64,000 bases of DNA, taken from positions 1 to 64,000 of the forward strand of contig JANQQI010000049.1 in assembly GCA_028285085.1 (NCBI GenBank), given 5' to 3'. The position numbers were made by a program, and so were the translations under genes. The notes under the pieces were generated by a model. That model was not told the DNA's origin. It saw nothing but the letters and a program-made list of their open reading frames with translations, and searched no databases. Shown here piece by piece: positions 43,540 through 51,815 of this stretch (positions are counted from its first letter, which is position 1; every line of letters begins with the position of its first letter). The DNA is from Saprospiraceae bacterium. Lineage in GTDB: Bacteria; Bacteroidota; Bacteroidia; Chitinophagales; Saprospiraceae.

Positions 43540-46441
43540 TCACTAACGCATCGTACAAAATTTCGACGGGATGCAAGGCCTTTCGGCCCGTACCATCGGC
43601 AATTTGATGGCGGCAACTTGTACCTGGTGCTGCGATAATTGTTTGCGCATTGGCGCGCCGGACCGTAGGAAATAAAACTAATTCTCCGACCTGTTGGCTC
43701 ACTTCATAGTGCTCCGCCTCATAGCCAAAAGACCCGGCCATCCCACAGCAACCCGTTGGCATGACTTCTACTGTAGTTTGCTCCGGCAAGCATAACATCC
43801 AGGCCGAATGTTCTACGGATGCCAATGCTTTTTGGTGGCAATGCCCGTGCAAAAGAATCCGCCGGGGCGCCTTATCAAATGATTCCGCACTAATTCGGCC
43901 AGCTTGAATTTCCCGGCTCAAAAAAGTATCAATAAGCAAGCAATGCTCGCCAAGTTCCTTCGCTTGTCCACGCAGGTCTTCACGGACCAAACGCGGATAC
44001 TCATCACGGAAAGTTAATATCGCAGAAGGTTCGAGTCCCAGCAGGGGCTGCTCACTATTGATCAGAGGATTCAATTCGGCGACATTTTCGTTGGCGAGCT
44101 GCTGAGCACGTCGCAGCATACCTTTTGAAATCGCAGCGCGGCCACTTTCGCGGTGGGCAGGTATTTGCACATCGTAGCCCAAATGGCTAAGTAGTTGAAT
44201 TGCTTTTATGCCAATCGAAACATCATTAAAATTTGTGAATTCATCACAAAAGAAGTAAACGGTTCGCAGTACTTGTTTGGGTGGTGAGTAATGCCGCTGA
44301 TACCATCGCCGCAAGCTATGAGTGTGCAGCCTAGGCAACTGCCGCTGGGGCGCAATCCCCAAAAGTTTTTTTAGTAATGGTTGTCGCAAAAAGAAATTAC
44401 TCAAAGCAGGCAGGCGAATCGCCAGACTGTTTAAATCTGCAATACGGCTAAAGAGTCGCGCCCGCAAGGGAACACCGTTCGTTTGATAATATTGGTGCAA
44501 AAACTCCGCCTTCAAGGTCGCCATATCCACATTGGAAGGACATTCAGACGTACAACCCTTACAAGACAAACAGAGGTCCATCACTTCCTTGAGCTCGGGA
44601 TGATCAAATACATTGTCTTTGGCGCTTTGTGTGAGAAATTCACGCAAGGCATTGGCGCGGGCGCGAGTGGTATCCTTTTCGGCCCGCGTCGCTCGATAAC
44701 TCGGACACATCGTTCCACCGGACAAGCTCAACTTGCGGCAATCCCCCGAGCCATTGCATTTTTCTGCCGCCCGTAAAATGCCGCCGGTTGCCGAGAAGTC
44801 AAAAACGGTATCAATCTCTCGAGTTGGTTCATCAGGGATATAGCGCAGCGATTCATCCATCGGTGGTGCATCGACAATTTTCCCTGGATTAAAAATGCCC
44901 TGAGGGTCCCAAATTTGCTTACAGCGTTTTAATAATTCATAATTCTTCTCTCCCAAAACCAACGGAATAAACTCAGCGCGTACCCGTCCATCACCGTGTT
45001 CGCCACTCATCGAGCCACCATACTTTTTCACCAAACGAGCCGACGCCTCGCTAATTTGGCGAAAGAGTGCCACGTCCTGGCTTTTCTTCAAATTCAGAAT
45101 AGGGCGCAAATGCAATTCTCCTGCTCCGGCATGAGCATAATACACCGCCTCTTGTCCAAAACGCTCCATCAATTTGGCGAACTCTTCAATGTAGGCGGGC
45201 AAATCTGGCAAAGCAACTGCCGTATCCTCAATACATGCCACCGCTTTAGGATCACCGGGAATATTGGCTAAGAGCCCCAGCCCCGCCTTTCGCAAATCCC
45301 AGACTTTCTTCATGTCGGCACCTTCGATGATCGGAAAAGTATCTCCAAATTGATGTGATTTCAGATGGTCGATTAAAGCATTCGCCTTTGCTCGGGCAGC
45401 ATCCATCGTTTCGGCTCTCACTTCGAGTAATAAGATAGCCGCAGGATCGCCCTCTACGAAGAATCGGTTTTTTTGCTGTTCTAAATTCCCCTTAGTACAT
45501 TCGAGAATGATCCTATCCATTAATTCGCATGCGTACAGTTCCTGTTCCATCGCTACTAAAACCGCTCGCAAGGACTCAAATAAATCCGAAAAATGAGCGG
45601 CAACCACAACTCCTGCCGGTGGTGGTAAGGGGTCAAGGGCAAGCTTAATTTCTGTCGTAAAAGCCAATGTGCCTTCGGAGCCACAGAGCAATTCACAAAA
45701 GTTGAATGGCCGGCCTTCAGATTGAAATACAGTGGTATCGATCAACAAGTCAAGGGCGTAGCCTGTGTTTCGGCGATGAATCTCCGGCCGAGGGTAAGCA
45801 CGACGAATTTCAGATTGGACTTCAGCATCGGCGAGTGCTGTATAAGTATTTTGATAAATCTGCCCGAGCAAACCTTCCACCTTCATTTGCGCCTCAAACT
45901 GCTGAGCATTTTCTTTTTCGAAAACGTGCTCGGCGCCATCACTAAGCACCGTGCGTAACGCTAGCGTTCGATCACGGGTGCTGCCATATACAATAGAGGT
46001 ACTGCCACATGAATTATTTCCCACCATCCCACCGAGCATACACCGATTGGCAGTGGAAGTATTGGGACCAAAAAATAAGCCATGGGGTTTTAAAAAGGCA
46101 TTCAACTCATCTCGGATCACACCGGGCTGTACTCGCACCCAACGTTCCTCAGCATTTAGCTCCAGAATCGAATTGAAGTAGCGAGAGACATCCACCACGA
46201 CTCCCGTTCCTACACATTGCCCGGCCAGAGAAGTCCCCGCCGCTCGGGGAATGAGCGAAGTCTGATTGGCCCGAGCGAAATGTACCAATCGTTGAACATC
46301 CTCAATAGACTTAGGATAAGCTACGGCTAGAGGTAACTCCCGGTAAACGGAAGCATCCGTAGCGTAGAGGCGACGCATTAATTCATCGCTGAATAATTCT
46401 CCATCTAGCGTATTGGCTAATTGTTGCAATTCAGTCGTCAT
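43532..46441 (-). CDS. FAD-linked oxidase/4Fe-4S D-2-hydroxyacid dehydrogenase-like protein
   Basis: 969 residues from ATG 46441 (MTTELQQLANTLDGELF); the 6-residue upstream extension is unlikely. Domains: an FAD-binding PCMH domain (about 35-220, LIPRAAGTSLAGQCVGTGVVVDVSRYF), an FAD-linked oxidase C-terminal domain (about 280-530, ending GEHGDGRVRAEFIP), then a ferredoxin-like part with CNGSGDCRK... CPSYRATRAEKDTTRAR and CLSCKGCTSECPSNVD, and a GlpC-like CCG domain near the C-terminus (GHCHQKA, PTGCCGMAGSFG). This single-chain fusion of Dld/GlcD with GlpC suggests an enzyme that oxidises D-lactate or another D-2-hydroxyacid and passes electrons to the membrane pool. Confidence 0.93.
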   Translation of the reverse strand: MTTELQQLANTLDGELFSDELMRRLYATDASVYRELPLAVAYPKSIEDVQRLVHFARANQTSLIPRAAGTSLAGQCVGTGVVVDVSRYFNSILELNAEERWVRVQPGVIRDELNAFLKPHGLFFGPNTSTANRCMLGGMVGNNSCGSTSIVYGSTRDRTLALRTVLSDGAEHVFEKENAQQFEAQMKVEGLLGQIYQNTYTALADAEVQSEIRRAYPRPEIHRRNTGYALDLLIDTTVFQSEGRPFNFCELLCGSEGTLAFTTEIKLALDPLPPPAGVVVAAHFSDLFESLRAVLVAMEQELYACELMDRIILECTKGNLEQQKNRFFVEGDPAAILLLEVRAETMDAARAKANALIDHLKSHQFGDTFPIIEGADMKKVWDLRKAGLGLLANIPGDPKAVACIEDTAVALPDLPAYIEEFAKLMERFGQEAVYYAHAGAGELHLRPILNLKKSQDVALFRQISEASARLVKKYGGSMSGEHGDGRVRAEFIPLVLGEKNYELLKRCKQIWDPQGIFNPGKIVDAPPMDESLRYIPDEPTREIDTVFDFSATGGILRAAEKCNGSGDCRKLSLSGGTMCPSYRATRAEKDTTRARANALREFLTQSAKDNVFDHPELKEVMDLCLSCKGCTSECPSNVDMATLKAEFLHQYYQTNGVPLRARLFSRIADLNSLAIRLPALSNFFLRQPLLKKLLGIAPQRQLPRLHTHSLRRWYQRHYSPPKQVLRTVYFFCDEFTNFNDVSIGIKAIQLLSHLGYDVQIPAHRESGRAAISKGMLRRAQQLANENVAELNPLINSEQPLLGLEPSAILTFRDEYPRLVREDLRGQAKELGEHCLLIDTFLSREIQAGRISAESFDKAPRRILLHGHCHQKALASVEHSAWMLCLPEQTTVEVMPTGCCGMAGSFGYEAEHYEVSQQVGELVLFPTVRRANAQTIIAAPGTSCRHQIADGTGRKALHPVEILYDALVTK

Positions 46442-46545
46442 CCTCAGCAAGATAAACAATGTTCGTGATTTTAAATCGCAGATTAACGATGACGAATCTC
46501 AGTCTCAGCCATCCAACTAAACGTCCAACACAACAATACCCGCTT

Positions 46546-48573
46546 TTACTTTTTAAACTTGTACACTTCTGTATCGGGATGGAAGGCAAACCAGGCGAAC
46601 CAATAAAGTCGAGTAGCTGGGAGCAGCTGCCCTTCGGCATTCGTGATTTGTACAGCCTGAGAAGAGGTATCAAAATGAATTTGAATGGTTAGTCCTCCTA
46701 ATTCATCCAAAATCGGGGACTGTTTTGCCTTAGCTAAATCCTTCAAAGGATAAGCCTTGTGAAGACTATTGAGCGAAAGGCCAATCACCTTAGCCTTTCG
46801 GGCTAGCTGAGAATTTTCCTGGGCCACCGGAAACATTAATTGGTCATTGCGATGGTAATCGGCGTAGGCACTGCCGGTATAATTCCGCACATATCCAGTG
46901 TTAGTTGACAAGACCTTAGTTTGAGGATATTTTGCACGCCAAGCACTCCAGGTAGTATGCAAGGTCGGGAGTAGCTGCAATTGGGCACCCGATGCGGGCC
47001 CCGAGATCGCCTGACCTAAAATTTGTGACCAGAGCGATTCTGTTTCTCGATCATATAGCAAGACATCACTATTATACAATAAGCCGGATACACCAAAAGT
47101 CCGGCTGCGCTCTCCCACTTCAGCTACAAAGGTCATCCCGCTACCACAAAGCGGGCAGTAGGTAACGGCCACGGCTTGGTCACCAAAATAGTCGTTTACG
47201 ATTTCGTGATAATCCATGATTCGAACTGGATACGCCCGAGCTTCCCCATTTATCACGACTCCCAGTATAGGATCATCGTCCGACAAAAAATCAGCCTTAA
47301 CCGCCTTTACAAAATGTGGCTGATCAATTGCCGGGATGCCACCGCGGGGCGGTCCGCCCCGCTTGATTTCAGCATAAGGAATCCGCAAATGTTGCATCCG
47401 AAAGCCGTGCAAAGGTGGAAAGCTGTCGCGTTTTGTTACCGTTGGTACCAAGTCCAAACCATAATCACGCGGCAGCAAGTCGGCTACTCTTTCGTTGCTC
47501 CAATAACCATATTCAACCAATAGCTCTGGCCGGAGTAAATACCCGGAGCTATCTAACGGAACGGACGACTTGCGCATAAATAAGTACGACACTTGTGGCT
47601 GTCCGTCCCCCAGTTGTTTAAACTCTTGCTGAATCATCTCCCGTTCGGCAGCTTGGCCCAATTGTCCCGGCGCCGCATTAATTGCAGCTTGTTTTCTGGC
47701 AAACGGATCCTCCTCTTCGGTATACACTACTTGTAATAGCCCTTCGTATTGTAATTGGCGAATCCAATCCTTATGCCCATTCTGAATGATATCCTTAGCT
47801 TGCAAAGCTTCAACAATTTCCAGGCTTCGGTCCGGCTTTAAAATTGCTCGCTTGAGCAGGAAGCCTTCGGCAGCCAGCTCATCCCGAACGAGGGCTCGCA
47901 AGAAATGCGGCAGAGACCCACGATATGCCTGCTGACGATGCGCCACCCAGCGCTCCTGCTCCCGTATATTTTGTGCCTCTAAAGGAACAAAGTAAGGCTT
48001 GCCGGAGTAAGTCACTTCATCTCCTTTTTGGCGAAAGCTTTCGAGCAAGAAATACAACTTATAGCCCAAAGCTTGATTGTCGATTTCGAGTAAGTCTCGA
48101 GCCGAAGCGGTGAGTAATTTGCCTTCGTACTGAAAATCCAGCACCTCAGGATTTTTCAATTCGCAGTGGCGGGCGAAGGTCGTTCGCCCGAACAAGGCTG
48201 AGGTGAAGCGTTTAAGATAACGTTTGCGCTTTTTACGCCTTTGCGCGGTCACTTCTACCGTAGCCAAATCGACAATAAGCGGCTTGAGGACGATTGTCAG
48301 TGCATTACCTTCGGTAGCAGTAAGGATGAATTTCTTTTGGTAAGTTTCGTAGCCCACGAAGGACACAATTAACTCGACTTCGCCCGGCATGACTTCTAAT
48401 TCGAAGCGCCCCTGAGCATCAGTGATGCCTCCCGCTGTGGTGTAACCAACAAAGACATTGGCCAGGGGCAGCGGGGCCTTGGTCGATTGATCCAGCACGG
48501 TACCCCACAATAGCACTTGCCCAAATAGCAAAAACGGGCAAATCGTAAAGCAAACGATCAGTATTGATTTCAT
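46546..48573 (-). CDS. DUF3179 protein with N-terminal carboxypeptidase-regulatory domain
   Basis: 675 residues. Sec signal MKSILIVCFTICPFLLFG, a CarboxypepD_reg-like beta sandwich (about 20-100, LWGTVLDQSTKAPLPLANVF), a middle part of about 280 residues with no recognised domain, and a C-terminal DUF3179 domain (about 390-640; GEARAYPVRIMDYHEIVND, VTYCPLCGSGMTF, LLYNSDVLLYDRETESLW). Most DUF3179 proteins are 300-400 residues, so the long N-terminal part is notable. The CPLCGSG motif suggests a metal or redox centre. It is on the same strand as the FAD/Fe-S gene, 104 bases away. Confidence 0.88.
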   Translation of the reverse strand: MKSILIVCFTICPFLLFGQVLLWGTVLDQSTKAPLPLANVFVGYTTAGGITDAQGRFELEVMPGEVELIVSFVGYETYQKKFILTATEGNALTIVLKPLIVDLATVEVTAQRRKKRKRYLKRFTSALFGRTTFARHCELKNPEVLDFQYEGKLLTASARDLLEIDNQALGYKLYFLLESFRQKGDEVTYSGKPYFVPLEAQNIREQERWVAHRQQAYRGSLPHFLRALVRDELAAEGFLLKRAILKPDRSLEIVEALQAKDIIQNGHKDWIRQLQYEGLLQVVYTEEEDPFARKQAAINAAPGQLGQAAEREMIQQEFKQLGDGQPQVSYLFMRKSSVPLDSSGYLLRPELLVEYGYWSNERVADLLPRDYGLDLVPTVTKRDSFPPLHGFRMQHLRIPYAEIKRGGPPRGGIPAIDQPHFVKAVKADFLSDDDPILGVVINGEARAYPVRIMDYHEIVNDYFGDQAVAVTYCPLCGSGMTFVAEVGERSRTFGVSGLLYNSDVLLYDRETESLWSQILGQAISGPASGAQLQLLPTLHTTWSAWRAKYPQTKVLSTNTGYVRNYTGSAYADYHRNDQLMFPVAQENSQLARKAKVIGLSLNSLHKAYPLKDLAKAKQSPILDELGGLTIQIHFDTSSQAVQITNAEGQLLPATRLYWFAWFAFHPDTEVYKFKK

Positions 48574-48706
48574 GATTCAGAAATTCACTAGTCAAATATG
48601 CCAAATTCAGTTGAGGAGGATTATCGTAGCTGCGACAAGGAAATAGGAATTAATATTTTGTTGTTCAAACTTTTACCTATCCCATTGCGACCTCCTTCCC
48701 AAGGCA

Positions 48707-49579
48707 TCAGACACTAATTGCCTCCGTAAATTTTTGACGAATTAACTGTATCACCGGATGATTTTCTGACTGCATTTGGTGAGAGGCAATCTGATAAATT
48801 GGTTTGATTTCCATCAAGGTGGCAGCCAAAAAGGCAGCTAAAAACAAGCTAACCTCAGTTGCTTTTATTGTGCGTTCGACAACCTGCAAACCACTACTTT
48901 TAGCCAAGTTGATAATAAACGTTCGTGTTAACCCAGGAAAGATATCTTTTGTAATAAATGGTGTTACCAGAGTATTATTTTCATCAATAAAAAAAATATT
49001 TGCAGCCGATGCTTCGCAGATGTCGCCATTGCTATTGAGCATAATACCATCATCAAAGCCATTTTGTTCAGCAGTTATTCTCGCTAAATAACTATTAGTA
49101 TAAGCAGCAAAAACTTTCCACTGGACCGGTATTGCTCTTCCACTTACACGTAGATGTTCAGAAATTTCGCATTTGATGGGTTGCACCTTATGGTTGATCG
49201 GAATTTCCATCAAAGAAATGACCACATTCTCGGTAGTTTGGTTGAAATCTCCCGTTAGCATAATTTGTGCATCAGGACGATAAATAATTGGACGAACATA
49301 ATATTTACCTGAAGGATGTTGGTTTAATAACTCATATGTCGCCTGAACCAAGGTTTCAGAAGAATATGTACACTTAAATCCTAATTGACGTGATGAGGTG
49401 ATAAATCGTTCGTAATGTTGTGGCCCTAAATGAAGGTGGTAGTGATCAACATTCCAATAAGCCATAATCCCATCAAAAACACCAACACCGTATTGAAATG
49501 AATGCGACGCAATAGCAGGACGGTGTTGGTGTTCTCGTGAAAACACACCATTGATCCAGATATGATCTGATATCTTCAT
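48707..49579 (-). CDS. Class IV PLP-dependent aminotransferase (BCAT/D-amino acid fold)
   Basis: 290 residues. HQHRPAIASHSFQYGVGVFDGIMAYW at the N-terminus, the PLP region with QWKVFAAYTNSYLARITAEQNGFDDGIML (Lys of QWKV is the probable Schiff-base residue), EASAANIFFI, IFPGLTRTFIINLA and FLAATLMEIKPI. These match the branched-chain aminotransferase/4-amino-4-deoxychorismate lyase group; the usual GTA of the last motif reads AATL. Nucleotide composition is AT-rich as in the next two genes, with which it forms an operon (gap 1 base). Substrate not deducible. Confidence 0.9.
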   Translation of the reverse strand: MKISDHIWINGVFSREHQHRPAIASHSFQYGVGVFDGIMAYWNVDHYHLHLGPQHYERFITSSRQLGFKCTYSSETLVQATYELLNQHPSGKYYVRPIIYRPDAQIMLTGDFNQTTENVVISLMEIPINHKVQPIKCEISEHLRVSGRAIPVQWKVFAAYTNSYLARITAEQNGFDDGIMLNSNGDICEASAANIFFIDENNTLVTPFITKDIFPGLTRTFIINLAKSSGLQVVERTIKATEVSLFLAAFLAATLMEIKPIYQIASHQMQSENHPVIQLIRQKFTEAISV

Positions 49580-49580
49580 T

Positions 49581-50360
49581 TTACGATATTTTGGCAGTGA
49601 TCAAATGACTCTTATGGTCGTAGCGAGATGATTTTTCGAGCTCAGAGTATTGAATTGATTCTAAATTATGGTAATCAGAGTCATGATCTGATTCATAATC
49701 TGAAGGTGAGTTATTAACGATTAAAAAATCGAGGTTCTGATCTTCACATTTTGCACAAACGTTGTGGATGACATGAGGATAAACAATAGCAAAATCATGT
49801 GCATACAGTGGTTCAGTTTTTATTGTCCCTTGATCCTGCAATATTAGATAACCTAGTTTTTCATCTGGTTTACCCACAAATATTAAGAAGTTAGTGAGTT
49901 GCCAATGTTCGTGCAATTTAATATTCTCACTAAATGGAATGCTAGCAAAATAGAAACTCCAAGGTGCTAAGTACCTTTCTAATCCAGAAAAGTTGATCTT
50001 CCTAATTGATGCCTTATATTTATCAAAATACGATAATGAGTTGTCCATCTCGACACTCTTAAGGTTTTGATCTTCAGGAAGCTCGTCATCACTTAATATT
50101 AAATACCCCTTACACCCCTCTTCAGAAGTGAACCGCAATAGATTTAAAGATAAAATAATTAAGTGTCGAGCGGACCATAGTTGGCCATCCAAGATCAAGG
50201 AGCCGGAGCAGATGATAATCAAACAACTTTTTTTATCACAGTAGAGTTGATCAAGTATATTCTTACTCGTCCATTGACCATTCGGAAGTAATTCAAATGG
50301 CAAGAAAATTCGATCGCCAACAACAACAATCTTTGAAGGGTTTTTATTGATTTCAAGCAT
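49581..50360 (-). CDS. Bicupin-like hypothetical protein
   Basis: 259 residues, no signal. The C-terminal half has a cupin-like pattern: LHEHW (HxH) followed by FLIFVGK, and YAHDFAIVYPHVIHNV (P-x3-H-N), which can supply a third histidine for a metal site. The N-terminal half (LIIICSGSLILDGQLWSARHLIILSLNLLRF) also looks like a cupin core without the histidines. Assignment is by pattern, so moderate. The start overlaps the stop of the upstream membrane-protein gene by 8 bases, and the stop is 1 base before the aminotransferase. Confidence 0.6.
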   Translation of the reverse strand: MLEINKNPSKIVVVGDRIFLPFELLPNGQWTSKNILDQLYCDKKSCLIIICSGSLILDGQLWSARHLIILSLNLLRFTSEEGCKGYLILSDDELPEDQNLKSVEMDNSLSYFDKYKASIRKINFSGLERYLAPWSFYFASIPFSENIKLHEHWQLTNFLIFVGKPDEKLGYLILQDQGTIKTEPLYAHDFAIVYPHVIHNVCAKCEDQNLDFLIVNNSPSDYESDHDSDYHNLESIQYSELEKSSRYDHKSHLITAKIS

Positions 50361-51591
50361 GTACTCTATTTAGCTGAGCCATCGGCCCACCTGCATAACC
50401 AATATACGTTTCTTTAACCATTTCTGCGGTTAAACTATTTTCCAAATCCTGGGATAGTTTGAATAGATCATTAAATCTTCCACATGGATAATGGGCTTCA
50501 ATAATGATAAACTTCAGTTCTCCGCTTTTACTATGTTCACAAATTGTAAATAATTCGACTGTTTCATCAAACCCCCTCAATACCTCTCGAATGATGTGAT
50601 CATTATAATGGTTATTTTTATCAAAGTGAAATTTTATAAACACCTTGATAGAGCGCATATTATGGTTAATATTTTGCATATACAGTAACTTCCCTGGTAG
50701 AAAACTAGTATTCTGCTTTCTTTCTAATACACGCTCAAAAGTGCAGTTGATAAGTTGTAATCCTTTTTTGTTTCGATGAGTAGATTCCAATACACTACTT
50801 GAATCCCCAACAAATTCTTCCTTTAGTGTAATATCAATAATGGGTATGGGTCTTTTTAAGGTTTCAAATAAGGTCTCCTCAAAATTATACGCCATATTAA
50901 AACTGGATCGGAATTTCACTAATAGCTCTGAGGCACCAAGTAAAGACCAAATTTCTACATTATGAAGTCGTACTTCCTCAGAATTTAGTCCTTGAATACA
51001 ATTAATGATTTTTTGTTTGCAAGTTTTAAAATCGCGGGTATTAACAAACAGATACCACAAGTTAGATCTAACCCCCGCTGTACCATTTTGCTTTTCTATT
51101 TTAACTACTTTAGGATACTCATTAGCAAAGTGATTAGAAATATTGCAATAGCGATCGATCTTTTCTAATTGTTTTAGCTTGTCTTCATATTTAGCAACCT
51201 CTTCAGCATGCTGTTGCTTTAGATTTGTAATTTGTTTGTTGTAATCCTGTTGCAAGAATTCCTTGCTTTCCTGTTCTTCTTTCAATAAGTTCTCTAATAA
51301 TATTTTGTTATTAAAGGCCATATTTTCCCACCAACGATATAATGCAATACAAAAAGCAATCAAAAAAATAGCCCCTATAAATATTTCGAGGTAGATAAAA
51401 GCATCATCGTTACTTTGGGTAAAATGATAAATAGAAGTTATAACGATTGCAATAATCGTAGCTCCAGCAATATAAATATTCTTAACTGCAATCCACAGTT
51501 CCGCCCAAAACCCACGATTGTAGTCTCGATTGTTTTGTTTATTATTGTTCGAATTAGTCATTTTTTGCCGTAAAATATAGGGTATATTCAA
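50353..51591 (-). CDS. Two-helix membrane protein with coiled coil and possible tandem RAM/ACT-like domains
   Basis: 412 residues. Two membrane helices (about 39-60 and 66-87; IYIAGATIIAIVITSIY and YLEIFIGAIFLIAFCIALY), a coiled coil (about 95-145, LLKEEQESKEFLQQDYNKQ... KYEDKLKQLEKI), then two regions with a beta-alpha-beta-beta-alpha-beta order, about 175-265 (LWYLFVNTRDFKTCKQKII, VEIWSLLGASELLVKFR) and about 310-405 (SIKVFIKFHFDKN, VELFTICEHSKSGELKFIII). The pattern VxxLxGxxxLLVKFR recalls the Lrp/AsnC RAM domain. This is inference. An internal ATG at 51561 is an alternative start. First gene of the AT-rich three-gene operon. Confidence 0.65.
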   Translation of the reverse strand: MNIPYILRQKMTNSNNNKQNNRDYNRGFWAELWIAVKNIYIAGATIIAIVITSIYHFTQSNDDAFIYLEIFIGAIFLIAFCIALYRWWENMAFNNKILLENLLKEEQESKEFLQQDYNKQITNLKQQHAEEVAKYEDKLKQLEKIDRYCNISNHFANEYPKVVKIEKQNGTAGVRSNLWYLFVNTRDFKTCKQKIINCIQGLNSEEVRLHNVEIWSLLGASELLVKFRSSFNMAYNFEETLFETLKRPIPIIDITLKEEFVGDSSSVLESTHRNKKGLQLINCTFERVLERKQNTSFLPGKLLYMQNINHNMRSIKVFIKFHFDKNNHYNDHIIREVLRGFDETVELFTICEHSKSGELKFIIIEAHYPCGRFNDLFKLSQDLENSLTAEMVKETYIGYAGGPMAQLNRVHA

Positions 51592-51615
51592 GCTTTATTT
51601 TCACGATCAGATTTT

Positions 51616-51631
51616 TCACTTTCTGAAGTGA
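51616..51631. promoter_or_regulatory. Inverted repeat upstream of the three-gene operon
   Basis: TCACTT-TCTG-AAGTGA, perfect 6-bp arms, 25 bases before the start codon on the minus strand. It fits a small operator or an mRNA leader hairpin. Confidence 0.35.
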
Positions 51632-51815
51632 TTTAATCTTATTTCAACTGTCTTAAAGCAAAATAATTATTGATTTCTAGTTCCAAAAACTTAATTCACT
51701 TCTCTAACTAAAATTTAACTCTACACACATTTCTAGCTTTAATAGTTTAATCTTTTATCCTAAACTATTAAAAAATACTGTTATCACAAAACAATCCGAA
51801 ATTCAATATAGTATT

